A DNA stretch of 64,000 nt from Selaginella tamariscina (lineage: Eukaryota; Streptophyta; Lycopodiopsida; Selaginellales; Selaginellaceae): NCBI GenBank assembly GCA_003024785.1, contig PUQB01000020.1, positions 124,001 through 188,000 of the forward strand, given 5' to 3'. A program made the position numbers and the translations under genes. The notes under the pieces were generated by a model that ran no database searches, was not told the DNA's origin, and saw nothing but the letters and a program-made list of their open reading frames with translations. Positions 1 through 12,398 of the stretch are shown piece after piece. Within the stretch, counting starts at the first letter, position 1. Every line of letters starts with the position of its first letter.

Positions 1-68
1 TATAAGATATAATATAAAATTCACATCCTCTATGTGAGACACACACACACACAAACACGTTTGCGTAC

Positions 69-803
69 ATTTGATAGTAAGATTTGTACTCCAGCGTGTT
101 TATTGTCCCAGCTGAATTCATTCGTGGAGACAGTTTTGTCAATGTTGTTTAAGATATAATTTAAGTAATCACCAGAATTTGTAGCCTTGTATAGCCAAGC
201 TGCTGCCCATAGAAGCTCATCCTACAATACATAAGATATATATATAAAATACAATTATAATATATTAATATCATGAAATGTTATGTAGTAAAACATTTAA
301 GTTATTCATATATAAACAACTCACATTATGGCCATTGAAAGAACAGTAAAACGGGCACGTTTGCCAGAAAGTTGCACGATAACGATCCGCAAAATCAAAT
401 AACTAAAACCTCAAAGTTATACATTAATTATAGATTAGTATAGTTGTAATTTTATTTTATTGATATATAACAAAATCTAGCTAATATTTCAGAAATATCT
501 ACTTGATGAAGTTATATACTGCTTTATAAATATAAGCAGTTGTTATTTAGTAATTATTAATCTTACTGCCACAGCTCGACGAAGCAAAAAGTCAGAATAA
601 GCAGGATCAACGGTGAAGAAAACAATGGAGGAAGCTGCAAGAGCCGCTGTTTCCGCAGCGATTTCTGACCCTGGATTTGTCTCGTCAATCTTGTACAATC
701 GACGGCTGGTGTCCATGTTTCTGGCCTTTCCCAGCAACTGTGATCCTCTCCAGCGTCTCCAACCTTTAGCCACATAAATATAAACTTATATTAAACTATA
801 TGC

Positions 804-843
<40 letters not shown>

Positions 844-921
844 GAGACATAGACTTAAAATAACAAAACGTTATTGATACTAGTTCTCTATGCACACTCA
901 ACACATTCTTATAGTAACACC

Positions 922-977
<56 letters not shown>

Positions 978-1508
978 GGACCCAAAGCTCCGTAGGGCCA
1001 GTATTGGCTTTGATGAAGAAGTCCGTACCCCAACGGATTGCATCAAGTACGTTTTGAAGCTCTCCTGCTTGCTGCATATAGCTTCCGTATTCAATAGTAC
1101 CCCATGATAACATAGTAATTGTGAATGCCATTGGAAACAAATACTTTACATTGTCTCCTGCATCATAGTATCCCCCAACCAAGTCCACCTGCAAATGTGT
1201 GTGTGTGTGTGTGTGTGTGTGTTGTGTGTGTGTGTGTGTTACAGATACGTATTGTATAGCATAGTAAACTTAACCGTTTTACATATAAAGTTTGTGTACA
1301 CACACATGCTTACGTTGGATGAAGCACCATCGTAGATGCCAGAATCACCACGCCACGTCTGCCGTTGATTGGGTGGAAGAGGACCAGAACGTTGTGCCTC
1401 GAAGAACATAATGGACTTAGAAAGAGCATCTAAGTAGTCCAGGGAATATCCCGGCTCCAGTAGTAAACCACTCAATATGAAAAGCAAGACTTTGCTTAAC
1501 AACTCCAT
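69..1508 (-). CDS. GH9 endo-beta-1,4-glucanase (cellulase), N-terminal part, runs off window
   Basis: Glycoside hydrolase family 9 enzymes cut beta-1,4-glucans in the plant cell wall. Five exons are visible: 1314-1508, 976-1188, 571-763, 325-402 and 69-221, and the gene continues past base 1. Exon 1 starts with a hydrophobic signal peptide ([17 protein letters not shown]) and reads into [18 protein letters not shown]. Exon 2 has the family hallmark [20 protein letters not shown] with the catalytic-region DAGD. Exon 3 gives [15 protein letters not shown], then [11 protein letters not shown]. Exon 4 has FADRYR and [11 protein letters not shown], and exon 5 [14 protein letters not shown]. The splice phases join cleanly. 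One base is missing in exon 3 near 719, between WERPE and MDTSRR, so the frame changes there. A consensus error or a real mutation are both possible. The introns carry long GT/CT microsatellites. The signal peptide indicates a secreted class B-like enzyme, but the C-terminus needed to class it is outside the window. Confidence 0.9.
807..840. repeat. (AC)n microsatellite in GH9 intron
   Basis: A pure dinucleotide run of about 17 units lies inside the intron between exons 2 and 3 of the GH9 gene. Confidence 0.95.
911..975. repeat. (CT)n(AC)n compound microsatellite abutting a splice donor
   Basis: The repeat runs directly into the 5' splice site of GH9 exon 2. On the minus strand the exon ends TCCAG and the intron begins GTGTGTGTGTG, so the donor GT is the first repeat unit. 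Confidence 0.95.
1198..1240. repeat. (GT)n microsatellite in GH9 intron 1
   Basis: Interrupted GT dinucleotide run on the plus strand, just upstream (in gene sense) of the acceptor of GH9 exon 2. Confidence 0.95.
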
Positions 1509-1606
1509 GGAAATGCTATAGAACTGCTAGTGAATTAAAGGAAACAAGAGGTTTCACATAAGTTCCATATTATAATAATACTAAATATAATATATGTAAA
1601 CTCTCA

Positions 1607-1647
<41 letters not shown>

Positions 1648-2496
1648 AACGTACGCACGCACACGTTTTCGGTTCTTTATGTATTACATAGCATATACAA
1701 TCTAATACTGCATATGCATATCCAAATATTAAACTTATTTTAATATTGTTTAATTTTAATTATTCTTACCGAATAAGACAATGCATACAGAGGATCTCAT
1801 TGTAGTTGGAAGACGGTGCTCATGAGCTACACGACGAAAACAACAAAAATCCAAGTGCTTATCTGTTCCATGCTTTTCTTGGTCCATCTTCTTGCAAATC
1901 TTGACCAAAAGTGGGCGTGTGTATGTGTATGTTTGTGTTTGTGTGAGTGTGTGAGTATGTGCGTGTGTGTGTGAGTAGAGAGAGAGAGAGAGATGCACAC
2001 ACCCATCTGTAATATAGACAGCGTTCATGCATAGTACATCTACATAAAAGCAATGAAATATAAAACTGTATTTCTAGATTAAAATATTGTGATATGCTAC
2101 AGACTATGTATGATACAATGATGTAATTAATTAAACTGAACCTGTCTAATTTAACATCGTCGGGACCGGCCGACAATATTCAATTAGACAGGTTATTAAT
2201 TTACACAAGTTCATTATTAAATTTAATTAGGTCTAATAAAAGTTAAATTAGTTTAAGTTATTAATTGAATATTATTGATTTCATTACAAAGAAATTTTTT
2301 TTGAGAATATTAATTAGTCAAAACAAATCAAATTTGTAGAGGTTATTTCTCCTTATACATAAGGAACAATTATAAGAAATAAAATATTGAAAAGAGTGCA
2401 ATCATGGTTAAAATAAATATATTGGGGATATTAAATGAAAATGCCAACAAGTCTATAGTTTTGCATAATACAACTACTAACCAGTGTTAAACCACA
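1509..2496. other. Intergenic: 5' flank of GH9 and 3' flank of proteasome gene
   Basis: No convincing gene is seen. The stretch contains a (CT)n(AC)n microsatellite at about 1609-1648, a GT/GA-rich tract at about 1911-1994 and an imperfect hairpin at 2139-2194. The open frames here are made of the dinucleotide repeats (runs of His-Thr or Val-Cys) and have no coding character. Confidence 0.7.
2139..2194. repeat. Short inverted repeat (hairpin)
   Basis: Arms AACCTGTCTAATT (about 2139-2151) and AATTAGACAGGTT (about 2182-2194) are reverse complements. A second inner dyad, GTCGG / CCGAC, lies between them. Function is unknown; it could be a small MITE remnant. Confidence 0.6.
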
Positions 2497-4090
2497 TTAA
2501 TCCATACGACCCTTAAGTGTTCTCACAACGACCTGGTCAGGAGTCCTGAAAAACAAGAGTAAGCAATAAATATACATACTTACATCAGTATATACACACG
2601 TGTGTGTGGGAATAGAAAACTTACACAACGTAGACAATTCCTCCCCAGCCACTCAGACAGTCGCGGTCCACTGAAGAGATGAGTGCTTGCGAAATTGTCT
2701 CAAAAAGTTCATCGGGTTCCTGTGTAAAATAAGCATTATATACACAATGTGTATGTACGCATGCACATATGTATACATCTACTTCTATATACACACGTTG
2801 CCGCACAAGACAAGGCATACCATATCCGGCTTGAACATGGATTCGCAAGCTCCATATAGAGATTCCGATGCGTTCCACCAACGACGAAGTCCTTAGAATG
2901 TTCACTGACGGGAATACAAACAGGTTAAAAGAATGAATAAAAGAACAGCTAGAAGAAAAATGTAAAGCTCTTACATTGCTCCAATGGAGTCCATTGTGCA
3001 GATATATGGTTTATTACCCGCACCAAGACCCGCAATAACTGGTTGAACGAAATACGGACCGAACCTGCATATTCATAACATAAGAACTCATTAGAGCCAG
3101 TCTTCTCCACAATTTACTTATTTTAAGTATCTTTAAATTTGTTGTCAGCTAATAGCTCAGAACACTCCACACGCACACATGCACCACTTAAAGAACTCAG
3201 ATTCGCCTTTTATCAACAAGACTAAGTAGAAATAAGTGCAGTTTGACGGCCCTCTTATGTAGAAGACCATGAGCAAACAGCATTCCTAATTCATTATGAA
3301 ATTTGTAATAATCATCGTTCTTTATGTACAAAAACACACACAAGTCCATATATATATGCGTGTAAAACATATCGAGACATATATAGACAACAGCCAAAGC
3401 ATGAATACAACAAAATGTCAGGTTTTATAACTGAAACCGTCTTCTAAAACACACACGTATACATGCACATCTAAATAATGAATGCAACAAAAGGAGTTGT
3501 CAGCTGGTGGTGCATGAAAATTGTTCGTCATTAATACTCAGAACAGGTCTATGAATTAGGATCATCATCCAACTCCAAAGCATTTTCAAACATTCACAAC
3601 AAAATAAACACAAACATGTTATATACACTAAATGGCGTTGTTACTAAGACACAGTGTGTGTGTATGTATAATGAATACCTTTTCTCGTAGAGCGTAGCGG
3701 AGACGAAATTTGAGAATGTCTCCGGTCGCATGTCTCGTTCTTCCCGTAAGTTATACAAATTCTGGTGGTACTTCAATCTCTGATACCTTCACAACCAAAT
3801 GTGTAAATTTCAATATGCAACTATGTATATACTTAAAAAACTTACAATGTCTGCACATCAGTTGCAAGGCCGGCTAAGCCCACATAGAGCTTGTCATGGA
3901 TCTTGAAGATACGCTGGAAATCGGTGGCAATCGTCTGGAAATTGACTCCCAATCTCCGATCACTCGCGATGGCGAAACAATCCTTCCCAACCATTGCAAC
4001 CAGGGCGCTTCCATTGTATGTAAAGATCTGTACACAAACAATCCCTTAGCTGCACCCAGAGAGACAGGGACAGAGAGCGCTTACCGACAT
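2497..4090 (-). CDS. PBC: 20S proteasome subunit beta type-3 (PBC)
   Basis: Non-catalytic beta-3 subunit of the 20S core particle of the proteasome (cytosol and nucleus). Seven exons fit: 4085-4090, 3846-4027, 3679-3786, 2975-3064, 2821-2904, 2625-2719 and 2497-2545. The protein begins MS then [20 protein letters not shown] and passes through [57 protein letters not shown] and [13 protein letters not shown]. It ends [14 protein letters not shown]. The first exon is only ATGTCG, as in the plant family where the first intron follows the start. One base is missing near 2870 in GGAACG-CATCG (expected Gly-Thr-Ala-Ser), which shifts the frame. The exons total 614 bases; adding one base gives 204 codons plus stop, exactly the family length, so the break looks like a consensus error. 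Beta-3 lacks the catalytic N-terminal Thr, as here. Confidence 0.95.
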
Positions 4091-4270
4091 AGATGCTTCA
4101 AACCCTAGCTCCACGAAGAACCCTAAATGTTAATTAGAGAAAGTCGTACAGCCCTAAAACAGAGTATTTCACCGCACAACTGAAACCCTAAATTAGAGCA
4201 CCACAGAATATGCTTCGTCTCAATCATATAGCTTCGGACAGATCTAGGGTTTTCTAATTAGGGTATTCAT
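4091..4270 (-). promoter_or_regulatory. Telo-box-rich promoter / 5' leader of the proteasome gene
   Basis: Upstream of the PBC start there are several AAACCCTA-type boxes in both orientations (about 4100, 4121, 4184 and 4242-4260). Telo-boxes are typical of plant promoters for translation and proteasome genes. That these copies work is inferred from position and motif only. Confidence 0.5.
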
Positions 4271-5752
4271 GTCCGATTGCGGCTTCTTTGTATGCTTCTC
4301 TTTTCATATATATATAGAGAGAGAGGATCGTATACAGTTATAGAAGCCAGATTGTCTGTGTCAGTTGCATTTCCATCCGCTTGTGATTGTTTTTTCGTGA
4401 TCTAAGTGGCCACTGAACTGGCAAATTTTTGTATGCCTCGTTGTCTGTACATAACTTCCCATTCGCGGTGATGATATCTGAATTCCAGATTGTCTCCTGA
4501 TTGACAATAAGTTCCAACAGGTTCTGAGCGATGGGATGGGCATTTTGGGGGATTTGTATCACAGTGATGATCTTATACATAAATCTGTCAATCCTCTGAA
4601 TCTTTAAAAGGTGGATAAATCGTACATGATTTCTGAGTGATACACGGGAGGAAGCTGTAGATGCTTCTGGAAGGTCGTAGGTTTAGGTTTAATCAAGTTC
4701 ATTAAGTTAATTATAGATCTGGTGTCTAGGGAGATAGCAACGTGGCAGAATCGAGATCGTCGGGTGTTTTAGATACTTTGAAAAGTTCTCTGGTGGGAGC
4801 CACTTACGTCGGTCCACGTGGAGAAAGATGCCAGAAAAATATCGCCGGTTGTAAGAGAGTCGAGATTAAAAAATAGACCCTAACACGTAATTTGAAAACT
4901 CGCGCGGAAAGACTGAAGGATAGACAGCTGCCCCGGGCAGCCTGTGCGGTTGCCAGCTTACCACGTGTATTCGGGCAGCTAAATATAACTGTATAACATT
5001 ATCCGACGGTTGACCTTTTATCAGATCTGCCCGAAACTAGAACCGCGCGATCGACATCCAACGGATGAGATGGACGCGATCACGTCACACGTCTGATCTT
5101 ATGGATCAGACGGCTAATAAATCGATGTGATATCAACCGTCGGATTAAGATCGAAGGGCTGCGGCAGGGGAGTGACCGCCTTTAAATTGTGCCCTCGTCG
5201 CCGCCCTGTTTCCCATATTCTTCCTTCTTTCGTTTAGGTTAGGCGTCCTTCTGTTTGTAGGGTTCGTGAATCTGCAAATCTTCTGCTATGGCGCCTGTTC
5301 TTTGCTGCAGATTACGCTCCCGCCGTTATCGCTTGTGAAAATCTTCGAGATTGCTGCCGAGGGCCACTCTGTTGGCCTTCGGTAGTGTCAATCTGTGGAA
5401 TTTGTGCTTCACAGAGATCCAGGTTTGCATCCATCACGAAATCTAGCAATTTTTCGCTTCTTAGAAACCTCTCCTTCAAGATTCTAGCGAAATCTAGCCA
5501 GCCGACAGCGAGAATCGGTCGGAATTCCCCTTCCGAGAGACCTTTCATTCAGGATTGTACCGAAATCTAGCCGGATAAAGCGAATATCGTGTCGAGCGCC
5601 TCTCATTCTGGCCGGTTACAGCGAGTCTGTGCCTCGGACTGAGATTCTCTCAAGATCCTGGCGAAATCCGGGCCGCTGTGTCGATTAGGGTTCATACGCG
5701 CCTGTAGGATCCAGGTGCGTCGTGTACATATAATTAATTACCGGATCCGAGC
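4271..5752. promoter_or_regulatory. Intergenic and 5' region of GTE gene with G-boxes and an ACGG inverted-repeat cluster
   Basis: No gene is supported between 4271 and about 5200. CACGTG cores occur near 4815 and 4962. A perfect 12-bp inverted pair is present: ATCCGACGGTTG at 5001-5012 and CAACCGTCGGAT at 5134-5145. Related GATC/ACGG words lie between them (CCAACGGAT near 5060, CAGACGGCT near 5108). From about 5220 the sequence becomes leader-like, with pyrimidine-rich stretches (TTCCTTCTTTCG) and AGGGTTCG, consistent with a transcription start and a long 5' UTR for the gene at 5753. Confidence 0.45.
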
Positions 5753-8700
5753 ATGGCAAGCATTGTGCACAGGCCTGAATGTATAGACGCCCCGTTTCAG
5801 ATGGAGATGGACTCGGCATCGGACGATACGCCAAGCCTGAAGAGGAAATCAATCAGCTTGAATGAAGACACAGATACGCCTATTACGGAGCTCTCCAGAG
5901 ATCAAAAGCGCGAGCTTCGGAAGCGTCTGAAGATGGAATTGGAACAAGTACAGGGATAAACATGAAGCTTGAGTACCTAGAGCAACAGGCGAGATCTTCA
6001 TCCGAGAGGGAAGTCAGCTCCTTGGTTCCGCCTCCCATTGACCTCTCTAGGTTGGCTCGACAATCTAGTTACGTGTCCGAGCTCGGCACTCCGGGGAGTA
6101 CAAAGGAGAAGCGGACTCCGAAGGCGAATCAGATGTACGCCAATTCAGACTACTTCTCGGCCAAGGATAAGATGCCGCCGCCTGAGAAAGTCAAGCCGAA
6201 GCAGCTAGTTCCTCCGAAGAAGGGTCTGAAGAGCGAGTACGATCTGAAGCGGCAAAAGGTAGAACAGGCTCGTAGCAAGCGGTTGTCTGATTTGCTGAAG
6301 CAATGCGGTAATGTGCTGAAGAAGCTCATGATTCACAAGTTCGCGTGGGTTTTCAACACCCCGGTTGATGCAGTGAAGTTGGGTCTTCACGATTATCACA
6401 AGGTAATCCGTCGGCCTATGGATCTGGGCACCATCAAGAAGAAGCTCGAGAGTCATCAGTATGGTTCTCCTGTGGAGTTTGCGGAAGATGTCAAGCTTAC
6501 GTTCAGCAATGCCATGACTTACAACCCACCTGGGCACGATGTGTTTCTCATGGCTGAAACGCTGAAAAAGATGTTTGAGGAGAGGTGGAAGAGCGTCAGT
6601 GAGAAACTAGAGGAAGACCTCACCAGGCGCCGTGCTGAGGATGAAGTGCTCGCGGACTTTGCTGGTCAGAATCAGGTGAAGCAGCTACCGCTCAATGAAG
6701 ATCTTGGGTCTAAGAAGGTGGCTGGACTTCCTAGGGCTGCTGGCCTTAAGAAGCCTGCTAAGCGGCTAATGACTTCGAGGAGAAGAACGAGTTGGGTAAG
6801 AATCTGGAGACGGTGCTGGAGAAGAGCCCACCGGACAAAGTGGATGAGATTGTGCAGCTTATCAAGAAGCACCATCCGAATCTTAGTCAGAGTGATGATA
6901 CATCGAGGTTGATATAGATGGCATTGATAACGATACTCTCTGGGAGCTTCACAGGATGTCGCGAACTGCTGTATGAAGGTTAGGACGAAGAAGAGACCAG
7001 TGAAGCAGACGTAATAGTCGATGCTGTTCGGGTATTGTTATCATTGCTAACCTCTTATAGCTATTGCTAATTTTATTTTCGTGTTATGCAGACTAGTTCC
7101 GCTCGCGCTGGAACTTCACCAAGGAGAGGCAAAAACAGTATGTTTTCGTTTTTACATAATAACATTTGTATATTTTTTTTTCTTTCCACTGTAAGAAGTT
7201 ACGATATAATTGAATATGAGAAACCATTTGTATCTGAGTTTGATTGTTGTGTACAGGTCGAAGGGGTAGAAGAGGATGTTGACATTGATGTCGGTGATGA
7301 GAACCTATGGGTGAAATTCCATAGTAGTAATTGACAAGGATGCTCCGGATAAGAAAATCAAGCGGAGAAAGCTCTTCTAGCAGTTCTGTTCTTCATCTAG
7401 TGGTATGTTACATGACGTTATATAATCATACATAATCAACACATCTGCATATATGCTTATGTGACATGCATAGACATAGATGTAGATGAAATGATGTTTA
7501 TAACCAGGTAGATTGTAACTGTAATCTTACTAGATTGAAGTTCAATGTATAAGATTGTTAAGATAATATACAAAGTAAAAAAGTTCATATTTAACGTAAA
7601 TAAGCCTGTTAATATAACAGAATCGGATTCTGGAAGCTCCTCTGGAAGCGACTCAGATGCTGAGGGTCCACGAACTGCTGGTAACGAGAAGCCTTCTTCT
7701 CAGAAGGTATTTCTGCCTGGGAAGGGAATAATTTAATATATTTGAGAGAATCTTATGTAAGAGGGGGGAATAGGTTTTTTTTTCCGTGTTTTTTCTTGTT
7801 TATCTTTCTCAACTTGGAGATGGCTGAAAACCGCCCTTCTCTATAGGAGCCTAATGGCGCTGTTCGCGAGCAAGTTTTCCAGCCCGTCTCGGAAAGTTGC
7901 GGAAAGTGCGTTGTGATATTTTATTTGCATAAGTGGTATGCATATATGTTGACTGCTCATAATGTGTGGATTATTGGATATTGTTATTCAACATTTTTTG
8001 TTTACAGAGGCCCATGACGGAGAGCCCTGAGCACCGGACGTGGTGCAGAATGGTGATTTACCGAAGCACAGGATGACAAGGTGTAAGTATCGGAACGCTT
8101 ATACGTATGTGTTCATGTACATACGTCATTACATGTATATACCATATGGCTTTTTTAAGCTTCTGTGGTTTGCATGGTCTGCAGCCGCAGAGAAGGCTCA
8201 ATCAGAGAGAGTATCTCCTGAGAAGAGTCTTCGCGCTGCAATGCTCAAGGGGCGCTTTGCCGACACCATTTTGAAAGCTCGTGAGAAGACATTCCCACTC
8301 AAGGTAGTGATTTCCCCGTTATATACGGCGCATGTTGGCATTACAGAATAATTTCATGTACGGTTTTGTTTGGCAGAGATGATAATGTCGATCCAGAAAA
8401 ACTTCGAAAAGAGCGGGAGGAGCTTGAAAGAAAGCAAAAAGAAGGTAGAGTTAAGCATGCGCAATGTTTTAATGTCACGTTTATTATAGTGTTTTTATGC
8501 TATACGCATGTGCTGATTCGAGTTTATAATGTGTGTGCAGATAAAGTGCGGTTGCAAGCAGAGGCAAAGGCAGCTGAGGCTGTGCGGTTAAAGAAAGAAG
8601 CCGAAGCTGCTTCCGAGGCTAGGAAGAAGAGAGAGCTTGAACGTGAAGCTGCTCGGAGGGCTCTCCAACAGGTATTTGTTATTGCAACCATACATGTTTG

Positions 8701-9276
8701 TTTAGTATATACACGGTCTTTGTTCCACAACATCTTGTATAGTTAACACGTTTTGTTATATGTTTCATGGATACAAATTCGGTGTATATCCTGGCATTTG
8801 TATATATATGTTATTATTTATGATACGTGGCTTAATATTAGGTCATATGTTACCTGCATACGCGACGCACTGTTCACTGTCTGTACGTGTAACAGCGTGG
8901 CTGTAACACATGCAGAGAGGTCTCTCTCTTACGTGCATTCACACGTATGTGTGCATATACACAGATGGAGAGAACGGTGGATCTGGATGCACACCACGAG
9001 ATACTGAAGGACTTCGAGCTGATGAGGTCGAGTTCAATGGAACACTTGCAGTGCAGCAGGGGAAGTAAGCCCGGCCAACTCTGGAGGGGAGGAGGCGGAG
9101 GGGAGGCATACCGGGTTTCACACTACTACAGAGCGGTGCTAACCCGCTGGAGCAACTGGGGTATTCATGAAGGAGGAGGACGAGGAGGACGAGAGAAGCA
9201 GGGCGATGGAGAGGTTGCTTATGCGGAGGGGACTGATGAGAATGGAGAGGTTGAAGAAGGGGAGATTGATATTTGA
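5753..9276 (+). CDS. BET/GTE-family bromodomain transcription factor (GTE8/9/11-like)
   Basis: Nuclear protein expected to bind acetylated histones through one bromodomain, with an extra-terminal (NET) domain and a charged C-terminus. The long first exon (5753 to about 6910) holds the bromodomain: LKKLMIHKFAWVFNTPVDAV, YHKVIRRPMDLGTIKKKLES, then TFSNAMTYNPPGHDV with the acetyl-lysine-contacting Asn. The NET domain (EEKNELGKNLETVLEKSPPD, KVDEIVQLIKKHHPNLS, DTLWELHRMS) lies in another frame from about 6775. Later exons near 7086, 7255, 7621-7707, 7847, 8008, 8189-8300, 8377-8444, 8541-8671 and 8965 encode Ser/Asp-rich linkers, AMLKGRFADTILKAREKT, DPEKLRKEREELERKQKE and a Glu/Arg/Ala coiled region. 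The end is ENGEVEEGEIDI. Frame breaks occur near 5955 (G run), 6775, 6900, 7305 and in the last exon. The domain order matches plant GTE8-12. The breaks may be consensus errors, but decay cannot be excluded. Confidence 0.88.
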
Positions 9277-10150
9277 TTTATTCTTTTTTCTTTCTTTTTG
9301 GATCAGCCTTTGTAATTAATTGAGGTTTTCTTGTAATTAATGCCGGCTTGTGGAAAGTATTTGTATGGCACTTCAAAATATTAGAAATTAAAATTACTTA
9401 AACAAAAATACATAATTATGCTGTGTTAACCGCGTGAATATTCCATTTTAGTTTAAACTCATGAAATACTTAAAGTATGCTTTAGACCTTTTTTAAATCA
9501 TTTTGTTCTATTTGGTTATGTGAGAATATGCATATCAGATTATATATAGAAGTGAATGATGCTAATAATAATATATAGTAGTGTAGCCATACATATGAAT
9601 TTCACATTTAGTGGATCCGTAAGCGACACAACTTATTCTCAACTCCATTACATTGAACACTTCAAGCATTGTATATGTATACTTTCTAAAGGATTGAGTT
9701 GAACAACGTGCTTAATCTAATAAACTTGTAGATATCATTTAATATAGTCCTTTCGTTGAACAAGGAGACTCTTGGCTAAACTATATATCATAATCTTGCA
9801 AAAAAAACCAATATCACCTCATTGACTTTGTATTTCGTAAGTGGTAACGATGAGTTATAGCACTATTTATTGTGTCACTTGTAAACAACCCAAGTTTTCT
9901 GTAGACTTTGCTAACCCATGGAAGAATGCTTGTCAAATAAACAATCCTAATACATAGCATAACAGTTGTGGCAAGGACGAAGGTAAACTCAACTTTATCA
10001 GTAACCAGCATTTACAAAATTTAAAATTTTAACTTATAAAATTTCATACAACTTTGAAATAAAAAAGGAAATATGAAAATCCAGCCATAAACTTCCTGTA
10101 ATTAAAAAAATTTATAAGTAAGATTTCCTAAAACTTGTGTTTTAAATGGT
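9277..10150. other. AT-rich intergenic region
   Basis: 3' flank of the GTE gene, with TGTAATTAAT-type polyadenylation-like sequence near 9313-9340, followed by AT-rich DNA with no recognised gene or repeat. Confidence 0.6.
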
Positions 10151-10154
10151 ACCT

Positions 10155-12264
10155 TTTTACATGAGATGCTTAGCATACTTCTCAGAAGCTTTCCAATGTT
10201 GAACTGCTAGATGAATGGGAAACTCATCAAGTTTTCCATTGGTGGCCCTGTAAAGCAATTCTCAACAGAGAATCCATAGTGCTAGTTTTCAATCTGTTTT
10301 CCACTTATCTTTGATATGGCTCAGCTTGCTGAATCCTCTTTCACAGATAGCTGTACTACAACACTGAACCATTCCAAGTCCTCCAGCTTAACAAGCTCTA
10401 AGTACTTCTCTTGGTAAGCTCTCATAGACATTATAATCCTTCATTCTAAGAAACTTTTTTCCTTGCCATTCTATTGAAGCTTGAACTTTGAACTTCTTGT
10501 ACTCAGCTAGAACAGCTTCCTTAGATAAGAGCTTGAGAAAGCTCTTCTCAACAAACTGTTTGTCTTCTCCATAAACTCAAAAGAGCATCAACTTCCAAAA
10601 TACCATAATCCTTTCAAAGCTCTATTACTTGTAGGCATATGCAAAGGACTAAGTGCTTTGAAGTTCTCCAAGACACATGCCTCCTTAAACCTTCTCTTTA
10701 AACTCTCCACCACAACTTTTGAGAAGTCTTGTTGGAATGGAGAGCCAAATCTAAATCCGTTTTTCCATCCACACTTCTATCTAGCTCAATCCCTCTATAA
10801 AAGCATCCTTTCACAGCCCCTTAAGTGCATGCAATTGTCCATCTACTGGACCATAATCAAGAACAAGTACATACCCTTTGCTGTCTGTCTTTGAGGCATT
10901 AAGATCCATAGTGTCCTCTAGAAACTCCATCTCTATTTGTCTGATGCATGTCTCCACTAGTCCTGCCACTAAGGTTACGTCCAAAACATTTTTCTGAAAG
11001 TCAGGTTCAAGTCAGTGACCAGACATAAAACACTCAGCCAGAAATGCAATACATAAACCACTGTAAATCTACTAGCTTCTGGAAAAGAGTAGGTTTCTCC
11101 TCTTTCAAGATCTCCATGACAGGCTCAAAGTTTGTACAAAGCTTGTCAACAGCTACATGTCTAAAAACCATCTGGTCCCTTGAATTGCTTCAAGCTTACT
11201 GGAATATAAGCAAGTTCTTCCTGTAAGCTTTGCAAGTGACTTGATCTTTGAGAGCTCCTAGAAAAAAAGGCTGCTACAAAATTCACCAATTTATCCACTC
11301 TGTCATCATCTTTGCACCTCACATCCTTTGCACAATCCCCACTGCTAGATTACTTCTATGAGCTACACAATGCAAGATGTGATGAAAGGATTGACTTGCT
11401 TCAACCTTGTAGCAACTCCAGTATTTCTCCCTACCATCACAGAGGCTCCATCACTGCAAATGCTACTAGCTTGCTCATGTCCAAACCAAGCTCCATAATT
11501 TTCTTGAAAATAGCCTCTGCTATTATCTGTTAAGGCTAATAATCCTAAATAAGCATGCTTAACTTTGGCCTCTTCAACATAAAACATAACAAATCAAGTG
11601 CTGAACAGTGCTTATATCTGTAGCCTCATCAATCATAAGCCCAAACCAAGGACTTTGATTGATCCTTTGAGAAACATTCTTCTCTAAAATGTGGTTGATG
11701 CTAGAGATGAATTTTTGCATGCCTTGTCATTGTTGTAATGTGAAGGCAAATGACAACCAGTAGACTTCAAGAGCAAGCACAAGATTGAAACTTTTGAGGA
11801 AAGATCTCTTTTCCAACAAATAAAGCAGCCTTGAAGAGTGTTGTTAGCTGCTCATCCACATGAACTTGCTGCTTCTCAACAACTGTATCCAAAGAACTTT
11901 TCCTTTTTCCATCAACCATATTTCTTGTGAGCTGACTTCTAGTATGTTCTTGAAAGCTGAAGTTCTGATATTTGTAGCTCATTCTTGCAAAAGCAGTCCT
12001 GTTACCCCTATCCTGCTTGCAAGCTACACAAACACTCTTTTTTATCATAATCAAATCTCAGCCAATAATACTCTAACACCCAGCTTGATTTCCAAAGCTT
12101 TTTTGCATCTCTGGTCCTGTTTCTTCAGGCTCTTGATTTTCAATCACCACCTCAGCTTCTTGATTCAATGCTTTTTCTACTCTGCCAAACCAGCTATCCA
12201 ATGGTCCATTTCTCATTTTTTTCCTCTTACGCTCGTGCTCAAGCTCATGTTGCTCATTCTCCAT
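10155..12264 (-). pseudogene. Decayed hAT-family transposase (ZMYM1/KIAA1586-like)
   Basis: Remnant of a cut-and-paste transposase on the minus strand. From N- to C-terminus: a basic start (HERKRKKMRNGPLDSWFGR) at about 12264; a TTF-like region with CVACKQD and KYQNFSFQEHTRSQLTRN; the catalytic core piece SICSDGASVMVGRNTGVATR at about 11400-11480, typical of this clade; and the C-terminal hAT dimerisation block CERGFSKLSHIKDKWKTD, then STMDSLLRIALQG and FPIHLAVQHW down to about 10160. Many frameshifts and stops break the frame, far more than in the host genes nearby, so it is dead. No terminal inverted repeats or 8-bp target duplication were identified with confidence. Confidence 0.85.
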
Positions 12265-12284
12265 AAGATTTGATACATTCTAAA

Positions 12285-12398
12285 GGAATATATGAAAATA
12301 TACTTTAATTAATGTGAACTACTCAATTTACTATGTTGAACTACTCAATGCAGTACGTTGAGTAGTTCACATTAATTAAAGTATATTTTTATATATTC
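12285..12398. repeat. Long near-perfect hairpin (MITE-like)
   Basis: The left arm at 12285-12326 (contains ACTTTAATTAATGTGAACTA) and the right arm at 12358-12398 are reverse complements with very few mismatches, around a loop of about 31 bases. The loop itself repeats GTTGAACTACTCAA. It lies just outside the 5' end of the hAT remnant. It may be a miniature inverted-repeat element or part of the hAT end. Confidence 0.8.

Noticed and set aside
791-2176. Open frames rich in His-Thr, Cys-Val or Glu-Arg repeats
   Set aside because: They are translations of (AC)n, (GT)n and (GA)n microsatellites, mostly in introns.
4338-4580. 80-residue minus-strand frame upstream of the proteasome gene
   Set aside because: No recognisable domain, no splice context, and it lies in a likely promoter region with overlapping alternative frames.
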